Source of the DNA: Lepus europaeus
Lineage: Eukaryota; Chordata; Mammalia; Lagomorpha; Leporidae
Reading direction: 5' to 3'
NCBI RefSeq assembly: GCF_033115175.1
Contig: NC_084834.1
Location: 10,885,294 to 10,949,293 of the forward strand
Length of the DNA: 64,000 nucleotides
Positions 22,370-34,459 of the stretch are shown piece after piece. Each line of letters begins with the position of its first letter. Position 1 is the first letter of the stretch. The notes beneath the pieces were generated by a model. It was not told the DNA's origin and ran no database searches. It worked only from the letters and a program-made list of their open reading frames with translations. A program made the translations under genes and the position numbers.

Positions 22370-24305
22370 GTGAGGTTAGGCCCGTAGCACAGATATCAAC
22401 AGTGTCCCACCAAAGGGGGTACTCCAATGTAAGGGTAAGGATTGTCCAGTTTGAGGCCACACAAAGGCCACTAGCAATTGGTGATGTCCCAAGAATTGGA
22501 GGACATGTGACTTTCAAAATGGCCTTGAGTGAGAGTGGGCTGCTCAAGAACCAGTAGGATGATCACACGTTCTGCCCACTTCATCTAACTAGAGATTCCC
22601 AGTGGCTGGAGGCCAGGACCCAGCTCATGATGCTGAGTGAGGTAGTCCAAACTCTCTGTGAGTCAAACAGTAGTGTCACTAAAAGCTCACAGCTAAGTTC
22701 AAGTCCTTTACCAGTGTGAGCCTCAGAACCACAAACTATCCACCAAGGAGCATCCTTGTGGGTGACTGGTGAGATAGGTGGGTCTTAGGGTTCACTAGAG
22801 GTGAGGATGTTGGTGTTATCAGAAAGTGAAAATGTGCTGGGCTTCCTTGGTTGAAACAGAGTCACTGAGGAGAAGGAGTTATATGTGGATTTGCTGAGCA
22901 ATTTTTCTGAATTCCTTTTTCAAAACGTAGACCAAAAATTTGAGGTTGCAAGCTAAGGTCCACACCGACAGGGGCAAGTCGTCAGATGCTGATGTTTGAG
23001 GCCCATTTTTCCTCCTCCTCTTGATTATCAGTTGAAACGATGTCCTCAACATAGTGTCACAGGTGGATGCTAGATGACAACTGAAGGCCAGCCACAGCCT
23101 GTTAACACAGACCACGAGCCCTGGGGGATCAGAGAGGCAGCCCACTGGGAGTCTCATAAAGGTGCAGTGTTGGCCTTCAAGTTAAAAAGTAAACGGCCCC
23201 AAATCTCCACGGGACACAATAAAGTGCTTGCCACATCAATAATGGCAAAATTCTCAGGGGCAGTCTGGCAATGTCAAGTAAGGCAAATTCACAGCGAGGC
23301 ATGACCTTCTTGAGGTGGTGGTAATTTGCAGGATGCCTCCAATCTTATCCTCCAGCTTTGAGAAGGTGCTTGATGGGTGAGTTAATAGATGACTCAGCAT
23401 ATTTCAGACACTACTACTACGTCAGGGACAGCTATGCCAATTCCCCACTTGTCTTGCTTGAGTGGCTATTTTAGGGTGCTGACAATATAGGGAGGTGTGT
23501 GTTAAATGTCCAGGCTCTAGGCAAGCATGCCACATCAGTACAAAAGAATTGGGCTTGTTCTAGGTTAAGAACAGAAGCGTTAGACTGTCCATACCAAGGA
23601 ACAGAAATGACAGCTGAGCAGTGGGCAGAAGCAACACAAGGACTCATGGGAAGAGGTTGGGTCCTGTCTTCATGATGGCCATGGCAGTCGACCCAAGGGC
23701 ATGTCCTCTCCATAGTCTGTCAATGAATATTGCTGGGCAGATGCACTCTACTGGGAAAGATCACAATGCTGTAGGAGTTAGTGCCCAATGATCCACAAGG
23801 CTTTATAATGTGACCCTACTACACGGTGCTTGTCATCCATAAAGTTGCCTGGTGATGACAGCTTACCCTTCGTGTGCAGAAGAAGCCTACCATTGTTGAA
23901 TCTCTGGTGGTCTTCTGTCTAGAAGGGCATCAGTGGTGTCTAGAGAAACTCATGAGACTTGCCTGAAATGAGCCAGTAGGCAGCAGTGCAGCCTGCAAAG
24001 CCATTGACTTTGTTGTTGATGCTCAGAATAGGTCCCATCATGTGCACAATGGATCAGAGCAAGTCAGAGAGCACCACATTCGATTACATAGCACTGGATT
24101 GCAGGGAGACGTTGAAGGAAACTCTGGCTGTGAACACCTACGTGTCTACCTTGGTATTTCCCAGAGTACTTAGCGCTTGCATAGCTTGATTAACTTCTGA
24201 AGTGGAAGCCAACAGGGCCAGAAGTTTTGCTTGGTCCTGTGGTGGAAATGCTCTTACAAATAATGATGGGAATGCTGACGTTGTGGAACTGCAGGTAAAG
24301 TGTCA
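22370..24305. other. Unassigned 1.9-kb sequence
   Basis: No SINE, L1 or known exon recognised. G+C is moderate, and short frames of 64-92 codons lie on both strands without domains I know. The texture suggests decayed coding or retroviral-type sequence rather than plain intron, but no motif such as YXDD, DSG or a zinc knuckle was found, so no family is claimed. Confidence 0.35.
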
Positions 24306-24309
24306 GCTA

Positions 24310-24590
24310 ACAAAGCTTCCATTTCATATTGTAGTCCTGGGTCATGCCCCAGCTGCTATGCTTCCACTCCAGCTTCCTCCTAAGGTGCAAGGAAAGACAG
24401 TGGATCATGTCTGAAGATCTCAGGCCTCTGCAACCCATGTAGGAGAAGAAGATGGAGTTCCTGCTCCTGGCTACACCTTGGCTAATCTGTAGCTGATGCA
24501 GCCATTTGGAGAGTGAGGTAGTGGATTGGATGATATCCCTATATCTCTCCCTCCGTAATGTTTTTTTTTTTTTCAAATAAAAAATCATTA
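24310..24590 (+). mobile_element. Degenerate lagomorph SINE, sense
   Basis: Decayed SINE: 'cccagctgctatgcttccac', 'gatggagttcctgctcctgg', 'gatgcagccatttggagagt' and a tail 'tttttcaaataaaaaatc'. Confidence 0.75.
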
Positions 24591-24629
24591 TAATGTAACA
24601 ATAGCCAAGGAACTGTGACAGAGTTGTTA

Positions 24630-24905
24630 AGATGCCATTTGGGTTATCAACGCCCCATATCAGAGTGCCTGGATTTCCGTACAATCGTCTTGCAGTCCAG
24701 TTTCCTGCTAATGTACACTCTGATGGGTGGCAGGCATTGGGTCAGATACTTAGGTCTCTTCCACCCACGTGAGAGAAGTGGATGGAGCTCTTGGCTTCCG
24801 ACTTTGGCCTAGCCCTTCCATAATGTTTGCAGGTTCCGGGGTTGAGGCCAACAGATGGAAACATTTTTCTCTATGTCACACTGCCATTCTAATACATTAG
24901 AATAT
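24630..24905 (+). mobile_element. Degenerate lagomorph SINE, sense
   Basis: Decayed SINE with 'ccatatcagagtgcctggat', 'agtttcctgctaatgtacac', 'gtggatggagctcttggctt' and 'gaggccaacagatggaaaca'. It belongs to an older subfamily than the near-consensus CSINEs. Confidence 0.65.
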
Positions 24906-24954
24906 AAAGGCATCAATACATTGTATTTGGCATGGCAATTAAAGACATCATCTT

Positions 24955-25175
24955 TGGGGCCAGCATCCCATTACAGAGTAATTACAGAGGATCAATACCT
25001 GGTCGTGCATTCAAATCCAGGTTCCTGCTTATGCATACCCTGGGAAACAACAGAGGATGGCTCAGATATTTGAGCCCTAGCCACTCAAGTGGAGTGATCC
25101 AGCCAATGGGAAATCTGTTTTCTTGTCGTTCAATGAAACAATGAATAATGCTTAAGTAAGTGAATAAATAATTCC
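24955..25175 (+). mobile_element. Degenerate lagomorph SINE, sense
   Basis: Third decayed SINE in a row: 'ggggccagcatcccattaca', 'gcattcaaatccaggttcct', 'cagaggatggctcagatatt' and a tail 'taagtgaataaataa'. Confidence 0.65.
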
Positions 25176-26090
25176 ACTGGGTCCAAGGTAGCTTGTATGG
25201 GACTGTCCTATGGGCAGCTTTGCCATTCAGGGGTGGGGGCGCACACAGTCGCTGAAGAATGCCTAACAGCCTCAGTAGCTCTCTTTTTTCTTAATTGTAC
25301 ACCATACATGGAAATATAGAGGCTCCTTCTGTAGTGTGGTGTTTCACATGCTCTGGACACCCACTGCAGTAGAAAAAGGGACAGTTTATGGTCACCCTCT
25401 GTGCAAACATGACGCCATCTGTTTGTGCTTTCCAGACAAGTCGGACAGGATCTTGATGTAGTTCCGTGAGAACTGCCAGCTGCCAACTCTGTTGCCTGGT
25501 GATTTATAGATGACTTCCTGTCAGGAACACGGCAAGGTTGCCCTTCTCAATGCGTCCCTGTCCAGTCTTTGAGCAGGCTTTGTGTCTCCATCCACAGCAA
25601 GGTGTGTACCTCTATGTGGACTTCCTTGGTGTCTGAGATACGGCACTTCACCATCCGAGACAGTTGCAGAGGAGGCAACTACTTTCTTAACCAGGCCTTG
25701 GGTGGTGCCTGGCAGCATGTGAGGGGCAGCCGGCAGTCATCTGGTGCCTCCAGACTTACCATCTCACAGTACACAAGACTCTGCATCACCCAGGTGCAGG
25801 TACAAATGTCTGAAATGATCCCATGAGACCATGTTACTTATACGCTGCTGACAGCAACACTCAGCACACAACCTTGTAAGAAGCCTCACTGTCTCGCTGG
25901 GAGTCGGGGGCGGGGCACAGAAAGCAGGGATAAACTAATGGGTGAACCCATGCACTTCATCAGCAATGTCAGTCCACAAGTCTGCCAGGTACTACTCTAA
26001 TTCCCCCATGGCAAACGACAGAGAAATTTTCCACAGGTAAACTTTTAAGCCTCTATGACATGCTCTTATATTCATAACATGAAATATTCC
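25176..26090. other. Unassigned sequence
   Basis: About 0.9 kb with no repeat recognised. Frames of 65-92 codons on the minus strand and 85 on the plus show no domain. It continues the moderate-G+C texture of 22.4-24.3 kb and may be the same old element split by SINEs. Confidence 0.35.
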
Positions 26091-26094
26091 TCAA

Positions 26095-26995
26095 CACAAC
26101 TATTAACAATAACTGAATTCAACAGCATTGTAGAATCCATGATGTTGTGCATGGAAAAATCTAAACACTCCACCAAAAAAAATGCTTCACGATGAAAAAC
26201 CAATTCAGTAAAGTCACAGGTTACATACTCAACATACAAAACACAGTAGCTTCTTTATATTCTAATAACCAACTTGCCAAAAATGAAATGTAAAAATTAA
26301 TCCCATACACAATAGGGACAAAAATAAAACATTTAGGAATAAATGTACCCAAATAAGTGAAAGATATCTACAATGAAAATTCTAAAACATTGAAGAAATA
26401 AATCATCAAGGACTCCCAAAATGGAAAAAAATAGAACTTGCTCATGGACTGCCAGAATTAGTATAATTAAAATACCTATAAAGCAACCTACAAGTTAAAT
26501 GAAATTCCTATCAAACACCAATGACATTTTTTTTACAGAATGAGAAAATAATCTTAAATTCCATCAGAAATCACAAAATATCAATAATAGCCAAAATGAT
26601 CCTGAGCAAAACAAAAAAAATCAACTTGGACACATCAGAATACCAGACTTCAAAGCTTACTAAAAAGCTATAGCAATCAAAGCAGCATGATCATGGAAAA
26701 TTAATTAATTAATTAATCAATCCACACAGGGAGAGCCAACTGATTTTTCATGAAAGTGCCCAGACTATACATTGGAAAAAAGTATAATCTACTCAGTAAA
26801 TGGTGCTGGCAAAACTGGATGCATATATGTAGAACTGAACATTACACAACTATAAAAAAATTGAAATGCTGTCATTTCTATCAAAATCGTTGCAACTGAA
26901 GGACTTCACGCTCAGTGAAATTATCCTGACACAGAAAGACAAATATTAGATGTTCTCCTTTATATATGGGAGCTAAAATTTTCTTTTTTAAAAAA
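26095..26995 (+). mobile_element. Ancient L1 ORF2 fragment, sense, internally deleted
   Basis: Decayed ORF2. Readable blocks are 'ttggcaataaatgtacccaa'-like sequence near 26,335-26,355, 'tgaaagatatctacaatgaa' (26,358), 'taaaatacctataaagcaac' and 'aatggtgctggcaaaactgg' (26,799). At about 26,840 it jumps to 'acacaactataaaaaaattg', the very end of ORF2, so several hundred bases are missing. Confidence 0.82.
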
Positions 26996-27120
26996 TCAGA
27001 AAATAACAAAAAAATACAAAAAAGAAAATAATGCCTGTGTGCATCAGTATTGCTGCAAATACAGTTTTGTCACACTTTCTTTTATATCTTTGTCAAACAA
27101 ATTCTTAAGAATGATATGCT

Positions 27121-27467
27121 GGCCAGCCTGTGGCTCAATAGGCTAATCCTCCACCTGAGGCACCAGCACACCGGGTTCTAGTCGCGGTCCGGGCACCGGA
27201 TTCTGTCCCGGTTGCCCCTCTTCCAGGCCAGCTCTCTGCTATTGCCCAGGAGTGCAGTGGCGGATGGCCCAAGCCCTTGGGCCCTGCACCCGCATGGGAG
27301 ACCAGGAGAAGCACCTGGCTCCTGCCTTCGGATCAGCGTGATGCGCCGGCCACAGCGCGCCAGCCGTGGCAGCCATTGGAGGGTAAACCAACAGCAAAAA
27401 GAAAGACCTTTCTCTCTGTCTCTGTCTCACTATCTACTCTGCCTGTTAAAAAAAAAGAGAGAGAAAA
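27121..27467 (+). mobile_element. CSINE, sense, with perfect TSD
   Basis: CSINE flanked by perfect 14-bp TSDs aagaatgatatgct at 27,107-27,120 and 27,468-27,481. Head 'ggccagcctgtggctcaata', 'cactatctactctgcctgtt' and an A-rich tail. Confidence 0.96.
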
Positions 27468-27559
27468 AAGAATGATATGCTACTATAATTTTAATAACTC
27501 AAGATCATTTTAAAATTTACTGTGTATGAGTGTAGTGGACATTTTTATATAAACCTCTG

Positions 27560-28401
27560 ATTTAATAAATATAAATCTCGTAAGTACACCTTTTGGATTA
27601 TAGCCGTTCTTCCCCCCATACCCTCTCTCCCACCCACAAACCATCCCAACTCCTACTCCCTCTTCCATCCCATTCTTCATTGAGATTCATTTTTAGTTAT
27701 CTTTACATGCAGAAGATCAACTCTATACAAAGTAAAGATTTCAACAGACTGCACCCACACAGACACACAAAGTTGAAAGTACTGTTTGAAGACTAGTTTT
27801 ACCGTTAATTCTCATAGTACAACACATTAAGGACAGAGGTCCTACATGGGGAGCAAGTGCACAGCAACACCTGTTGTTGATGTAACAACTGACACTCTTA
27901 CATTTGACATCAGTGGGCACCCTGGGCTCTTGGTCATGAGCTGCCAAGGCTATGGAAGCCTCTTGAGTCCACAAACTCCAACTTTATTTAGACAAGGCCA
28001 TAATCAAAGTGCAAGTTCTCTCCTTCCTTCAGAGATAGATACTGACCTCTTTGACAGCCGTTTCTTTCCCCTGGGATCTTATTCCCAGAGATCTTTCGTG
28101 TGGGTGACTTTTTGCCACAGTGTCTTGGCTTTCCATGCCTGAAATGCTTCCATGGGCTTTTTAGCCAGATCCGAATGCCTTAACGGCTGATTCTGAGCTA
28201 GAGTGCTGTTTAGGGTATTTGTCATTCTATGAGTCTGCTGTGTGGCCTGCTTCCCATGTTGGATCATTCTCTCCTTTTTAATTCTATTACTATTAGCAGA
28301 CATTTGGTCTTATTTTATGTGATCCCTTTGACACTTAATGACACTTACTAGTTAAAAGTGATCAGTTTAAGTACACAACTGATCCTAAAGATAGGACTTT
28401 T
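27560..28401 (-). mobile_element. Antisense L1 3' end with inverted 5' tip
   Basis: Antisense L1 3' UTR. The C-rich tract at 27,605-27,675 reverses the polypurine end, and 'ggttctacatggggagcaag'-type sequence follows, to about 28,349. A short piece at about 28,350-28,401 ('actagttaaaagtgatcagt') is the adjacent upstream part of the UTR in the opposite orientation. Read on the minus strand this is inverted 5' tip plus sense 3' part, as twin priming gives. TSDs were not clear. Confidence 0.8.
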
Positions 28402-29235
28402 TTTGTTTGATAATTTTTATGGCCCTTGCCTATATTCTTCCTTACTAGCTGAACTCTTTATTGAGTGGAATATAAAGCTCTTAGGAGGCAAGTTAAAAAA
28501 AAATACACTATTTCAAAAATAATAAAAGATTTAAAGAGAATGATAAGGCCTTACTTTCTAAATTTTTGGTTTGTTAAGAATAGTATACAAACTGAAATGT
28601 CTCTGTAGTGATTCTCAAAATCCAATAAAATCTCAATTATGAAAAAAAGCTTATCTCGAATTACCGTATTGCTCTCATGCTATTCAAGTTCACATACACG
28701 TGAAAACATACCATTTTTCTTAATTAAAGGAAATAATCTAAAATAAATATTCATCACCAACTTAAAATGCAGCATAATAGCCTTTGACTGAGCATGCCAA
28801 GAAAGAACCATTCAGTCATTTACAGGCTATGTTTTTGTATTAATTAACCATTTTCAAATACCATAGTATTAGTTGTGACATTAATCACTTAAAACCCCTT
28901 AACCTTATACACCAAGTAACATGCTGGTATTTTTACTTACATTTTATCCACAAGAGTTGTACATATGTATGGGCTAGTGTGACATTTCAATACTTATATA
29001 AAATTTATACTGATCAAATCTACATTTCTCTTTGGACATTATTTTATGCTTAGAGCCTTGAGCTCGTTTACTTGGTTTGCTAATAAAAGATCTAACAGAG
29101 ATTACTGTGAGCTACACACAGCCCACTGTGTGACTCTAGGAAATGACTCAATGATCTACTGCCACTGGGATATAGCATCATCCATAAACCTTTTTTTTTT
29201 CCACCTAGTTTTAATATTGCAATTGGTTTCAAAGG
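28402..29235. other. AT-rich unique sequence, nothing seen
   Basis: No repeat or exon recognised apart from homopolymer runs. Probably intergenic or intronic. Confidence 0.5.
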
Positions 29236-29239
29236 CAAA

Positions 29240-29470
29240 ACACAGAGAAACAATAAAGGGGAGAGGGGGAGAGACAAAGAGAGAAAGATACCCACCCGTC
29301 TAGCAGTTCATTACCCAAATGCCCACAGTACTCAAGGGCTGATCTGACCCAGGCCGAGCTGGGAGATGGTCTCCAACATGGTAGCAAGAATCCCACTACT
29401 TAAACCATCCCTGCTGCCACTGGTATCCTGAGCATTGTCTTTCCCACTATGCCAAACATCCATCCTTCAA
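29240..29470 (-). mobile_element. Old lagomorph SINE, antisense
   Basis: Antisense old SINE: purine-rich 'gagagggggagagacaaaga', then 'cattacccaaatgcccacag', 'gggctgatctgacccaggcc' and the reversed head near 'ccactatgccaaacatcc'. Same old subfamily as 62,488-62,765. Confidence 0.65.
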
Positions 29471-30040
29471 AAACCTTTCCGACATAGCCTCATATAGCCC
29501 TGGCTTCCAGAGAAGGAGGCCACAGTCCCCTGTCTTGACCCCATCACTGCATGGTCTCCTACCCCCCAATCACCATACATGCCTCCATGTGTGCCTCCCA
29601 CAACCTCCCTAATTTCAACCAGCCCATTGTCTTCTCTGGCATAAGGGCCATATCATAATACAGCTTCAGATATCTGTATGTGGATATTCAGTTTGTTTCT
29701 GCCTGAGATATGGGTACCCAGGTCTGTTGAGTGTACACTTAACAACCCCAGTGTGCAATGAGGCCCAGTGTCTCCTGGGGACCTAGTACCACAGATAGAA
29801 CAGAACATCAGAGCACTGAAGCTAGGACGGAGGCATGGGACTCAGACCATGAGCCAGCAGTAAGGGCCAACCTGGCTTCTGCCAGCTTCTGCCAAGCTCC
29901 TGGTCAACTCCAGCCATAGCATCTGTTTAACGGATCCAACTGAAGACACTGGGAACCCTGGCCCACCAGGGCTGCCAAACATGCAGTCACTGGATGTAAG
30001 GGCCCACATCTGAGGCAGAAGCAACCTGGCTATCCACATG
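29471..30040. other. Unassigned sequence left of an old L1
   Basis: No recognised repeat. It directly precedes an ancient ORF2 piece in the same orientation. No coding motif seen. Confidence 0.35.
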
Positions 30041-30815
30041 ATCAAAACAGAAACTGTGTCACTATTACATCACATATTAAAATCAACTCAAAATGAACTG
30101 AAAGTCCACACAGAAGATCTGAACCCTTACAAATTATAAAATAGAAAAACTCTTGACTTTAGCCTCAAGAGTGGTTGCTCATGTGTTAACAATTAAGCAC
30201 AGAGAGCAAAAGCAAATACAAGGAAATGAAACTACAACAAACTAGTAAAGTAGTAAAGCAAAGATCAATGAAATGAAAAGGTAAACCAATGAATAGGAGA
30301 GAATGTTAGTGAACCAGATGTGCGATCAAGGGAGTAATACAAGGAATGTGCACCACTAAGAAGCAAAGAATACAATTAAAAATGGACAAAGGACTGAATC
30401 AATGTTTTCCAGCAAAGACATACAATGTGCCCAGTGGGTATGTGAAAAAGTTCTGAACATTGCTAACATCAGCAAAATGCAAATCAAGATGACAATGGTT
30501 ATTATCTCCTATCTGTCAAATGGCTACTGTTAAAAAGTTAAAAGATAACAAGTATAACGTAGAGAAAACGAACACACATTATTGGAGGGAATGCACGTTG
30601 TACCGTCCACTATGAAAAACAATATGGAAGTTCCTCAAATACAATTTAAAAAGGAACAACCTTTATTGACCATGAATCCAAAAGAAAATCATCATCTCAA
30701 TGAACTGTCTGCACCCCCACATCACTTCAGCATCATTCACAATTCCACAATATGGAAATAATCCAAATGTTTGTTGAGGGACCCATAAGGGAAAATGGGA
30801 TACACACACAGTGCC
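30041..30815 (+). mobile_element. Ancient L1 ORF2 3' fragment, sense
   Basis: Decayed ORF2 end: 'caactcaaaatgaactgaaa', 'aaaatggacaaaggactgaa' (30,379), 'tgcaaatcaagatgacaatg' (30,477) and 'atgggatacacacacagtgc' (30,797). It is interrupted at the right by an antisense L1 3' end. Confidence 0.82.
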
Positions 30816-30821
30816 ATCCTC

Positions 30822-31256
30822 GCCAAACCAATGTACAGCTTATGGATTACAATGGCTTCCTCTTCCCATAATTTCCCTCCCACCCACAACCCTCCCCTCT
30901 CCCGCTCCCACTCCCCTTCCATTCACATCAAGATTCATTTTCTATTCTCTTTATATACAGAAGATCAATTTAGTATACATTAAGTAAAGATTTCAACATT
31001 TGCACCACATAGAAACACAAAGTGAAACATACTGTTTGAGTACTAGTTATAGCATTAAATCACAATGTACAGCACAGTAAGGACAGAGATCCCACATGAG
31101 GAGCAAGTGCACAGTGGCTCCTGTTGTTGACCCAACAAATTGACACTCTAGTTTATGGTGCCAATAACCACCCTAGGCCCTCGTCATGAGTTGCCAAGGC
31201 TATGGAAGCCTTCCAAGTTTGCCGACTCTGATCATATTTAGACAAGGTCATAAAAG
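30822..31256 (-). mobile_element. Antisense L1 3' UTR fragment
   Basis: Reversed L1 3' end: 'tggattacaatggcttcctc', C-rich tract at 30,860-30,925, then reversed UTR blocks 'gacagagatcccacatgagg' and 'gagttgccaaggctatggaa' up to the reversed 'gacaaggtcataaa'. It is 5' truncated at 31,256. Confidence 0.9.
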
Positions 31257-33855
31257 ACAGAGTGAGGATAGTAACCAATGATCCTAAGAGTGGCATTTAC
31301 CAGGTTTGAACAATTATACAGCATTAAGTGGGGAAGAGGACCATCAGTACACACAGGTTGGGAGTAGAGCCATTGGTGGTAGAGTAGAGGTTATGATTAC
31401 AAAGGAATGAGGCCCAAGTGTGCTAGAGAGGGTATAGAACCAAGGACAGAGTCATTATTAGAGGAGCTAAGAAAGGTGCTGTCTAAGCTACAATTAAGCT
31501 TTCTGATTTAGAGGCAAACAGAACCTGACAGAAGGGGCTTGATAATAATCTGGTGGGCTTTAGGCCTTGTAAGTTAAGAGGCCCAGACCTATCTATCTCT
31601 TCACATGGGGTACATCCTAAGGGAGGTGTGAACCTCCTAGGGGAAGGCACTCTGTTGACTTTCATTACTTGGCTGGCCTGGGAGGAGAGCTGGCCAGGTA
31701 AAGGCAGGTGGCAACTCTAACAAGAAATTTACAGTTCTGCCTGCAATGTTGCTGACCCTACTTGGCCATACCCTCAGCTGCAGTGGTCACTTTGGAAGTT
31801 GGGCTGAGTGAAGGGCTTTTCAGCTTAGAGCCAATAAGATCTGTGGCTCTGACCTGGGCATCCTTCGACTCCAGGGCAGGTCCATTTCCAGTGACCCAAC
31901 TCTTGGCAGAGCTGCAAAGGCTCTTCACAAGTTAACTTCTGCTGAAGCCCAGGCTTACCACATTGAAAGCCACTGCAGTGGACTGGCCTGTTGGGTCTCC
32001 TTGAGGGCAGATCACTATACAGATCAGCCATTAATAGGCCTGCCACCCATTGCTTCTGATGCCGAGCTTTCTTTGCCTCCTGGTTTTTGTTAAAGCAGAC
32101 CAGAGGATGCAAGTCAAGGGAGTGCCCAAGTCCCATCTCTAATCTTCGGTGGCCTGAACTACAAGTCTATAGTCACAGGCACGTTCTGTAGTAGTTTTTC
32201 TAAGATAGACAATGCCCATGGGGAAAATTATATTCTCACTTAAAAACTTTCTTTCCCTTTGGTCTGAAAGGGAGGTTTTTTCTACTTACTGTTCACTTCA
32301 CTGATGGCGAAGTAAATCTAGCTATGAGATTATTATTTAAGCTCTTATTTTGGCTATGCTATTACAGAAAAATATTAGCCATCTCTTTTATAAGGTCTAA
32401 AGATTAAATTGTGCGTCCTACAGATTCCTTCATAATAGAATTAGTTTCCTACCTTGAGGAGAATAGAGAAATGAAAGAACAAGTTGGGCTTAGAATAGAG
32501 AAATGAGGGAGCAAGTCCTAGATCGCTTGCTGACAATACCAATATTACATGAATACTTAGCAAATAGTTTCAACCATTAGATAACAACTTAAGAAAACAT
32601 TTACCAGAAGGTCCAATGCCTTCTATAAATTTTAAGAATCATGTATTTGGAAACACCTCTTAAATATCTAACATGGTGCAGTTTGTTTAACCAGTAAACT
32701 TCAGCACAACCATATAAAATGTTTTTAGTTTCTTTCTACCAACAAGTATAAAACATACAATGCAGAGATTCAGGTCACACGAATTAAAATGTATCTTTGA
32801 TTAATTTTAGCACCTTAAATTTATGGACAATCTTATCTATAAGCCAATTAAAATAAAATTCTTAATAAAATTTCCCCATGTGGACATACAATATGTACAC
32901 ACATATAACATAACATAATAGACCAATATAGCAATTTTAATAATAGCTTTTAAAATCTTTAACTTTTTGTAGATTGCCAATTGATTTTAATTGCTTTTTG
33001 TTTTTAGTAACCTCAGTTAACCATACTTTCTCTCAGTTGGTACTATTAATACATTATTGGCTTCATCTGTTTACAGAGCCATCCCAAAGTGCTGAATACA
33101 ATAGAAGTGGCTGGAAAAAGTCCATAGGAACCTATAGGATGACAGCTAAACACAGAACCAACAACGCTTTAGTTTTATGAGCAGCATATCATATATGACT
33201 GTGGATGACAAAGACTTTAAGTTCCCAAGTTTAAAGTTGTAAACTCATCAACCAACAAGAGGCACTTGCTTACTTCACAGTATTTTTGAAAGCACCTATA
33301 GGATTTTACAAGTATTTAACCCTTTAGGCCTCTGGGGCTTTCTCATTAAGATAACTATCATGGTAAAACACTATAAAAAGCATATAGGAGTGTCAATCAG
33401 AGGGCAGGTACGGTAGAAGAATTACCACTACCAATAAATACAGCTGCTAAAGCTGTAATTATTGAATGCATAAAGTATATATACCTTAAATAAGAGTTGT
33501 CTGGGAAAATACATAAATAAATAAAATCTAAAAAATTTACAAAACACAGTAAAAGTGATGAATTTGTTAAGTGGCCTCATTGTACTAATCCTTTCATAGT
33601 GTACTGTAAGTACCAGGAGAGTCAAACGGTTTGTCTGAAAATGCAATATAGAGATCAGACTCATATTGAAACACAGATTACGTGCCTTGAACAGATAGAA
33701 TTTTTGTTTCTCAGTTACACTGTGAAAAGGCTGGAAAAATAAAGCATTCAAAAATAGGTTCCTAAACTTAAAATGCATCCTAAAAGTTAAGGAACTTAGG
33801 TTAATATTGTGGGGTTTTGGTTGGCTTCATGGGACAGAAATGATTGTTAAAACAT
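31257..33855. other. Unassigned 2.6-kb region
   Basis: No SINE or L1 for 2.6 kb, unusual in this window. The left half (to about 32,200) is mixed G+C and the right half AT-rich. The longest frame is 116 codons, minus strand at 33,428-33,778, with no known domain. It could be unique DNA or a lagomorph LTR or other repeat I do not know. No TG...CA ends with TSDs were identified. Confidence 0.35.
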
Positions 33856-33861
33856 TCATGA

Positions 33862-34126
33862 TTGGGGCTGGCACTATGGCATAGCGGGTGAGGCCACCAA
33901 TGGCATCCTACACGGGCACCAGTTCAAGTCCTGGCTGCTCCACTTCCGATCCAGCTCTCTGCTATGGCCTGGGAAAGCAGTAAAAAACGGCCCAAGTCCT
34001 TGGGCCCCTGAACCCACGTGGGAGACCCAGAAGAGGTTCCTGGCTCCTGGCTTCACACTGGCACAGTTCCGGCCTTTGCAGCCAACTGGGGAGTGAACAG
34101 CATGTGGAAGACCTCTGTCTCTCCTG
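33862..34126 (+). mobile_element. CSINE, sense, lacking tail
   Basis: Head 'ttggggctggcactatggca', 'cacttccgatccagctctct' and body to 'gtggaagacctctgtctctc'. It stops before the final tail. Confidence 0.9.
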
Positions 34127-34440
34127 TGAGCAGGAACTTCCTTTCTGGATGACTAGATCCATTTTCTCAGCTCCTATCCACCAAGTAGAACTATAAATCC
34201 AGAAAATAACACAAGAAACCTGGAAATTAACATACAGTCACTGGTCATTGTAATTGCCCACCCGGCAGAAGATGACTCACCTGCTGGTTCACCCATCCTG
34301 GCATGACAATTCAGCCAGGTAGGCTCATTCCTTCTGGAACCATATGTGATACCTCTGAGCACATACACATTTTACGATATACAATTTAAAACCTATTTAG
34401 AACATGTGATATGAAATTTATAATATATAATACAAATTGA
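34127..34440. other. Unique AT-rich sequence
   Basis: No repeat recognised. Ends in an AT-rich stretch with imperfect repeats of 'ttataatatataatac' type. Confidence 0.45.
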
Positions 34441-34459
34441 ATATACAGCATTCAATTTA

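Noticed and set aside
22879-23713. Minus-strand frames as endogenous retrovirus pol or gag
   Set aside because: No catalytic or zinc-knuckle motif was found; similarity was only impressionistic.
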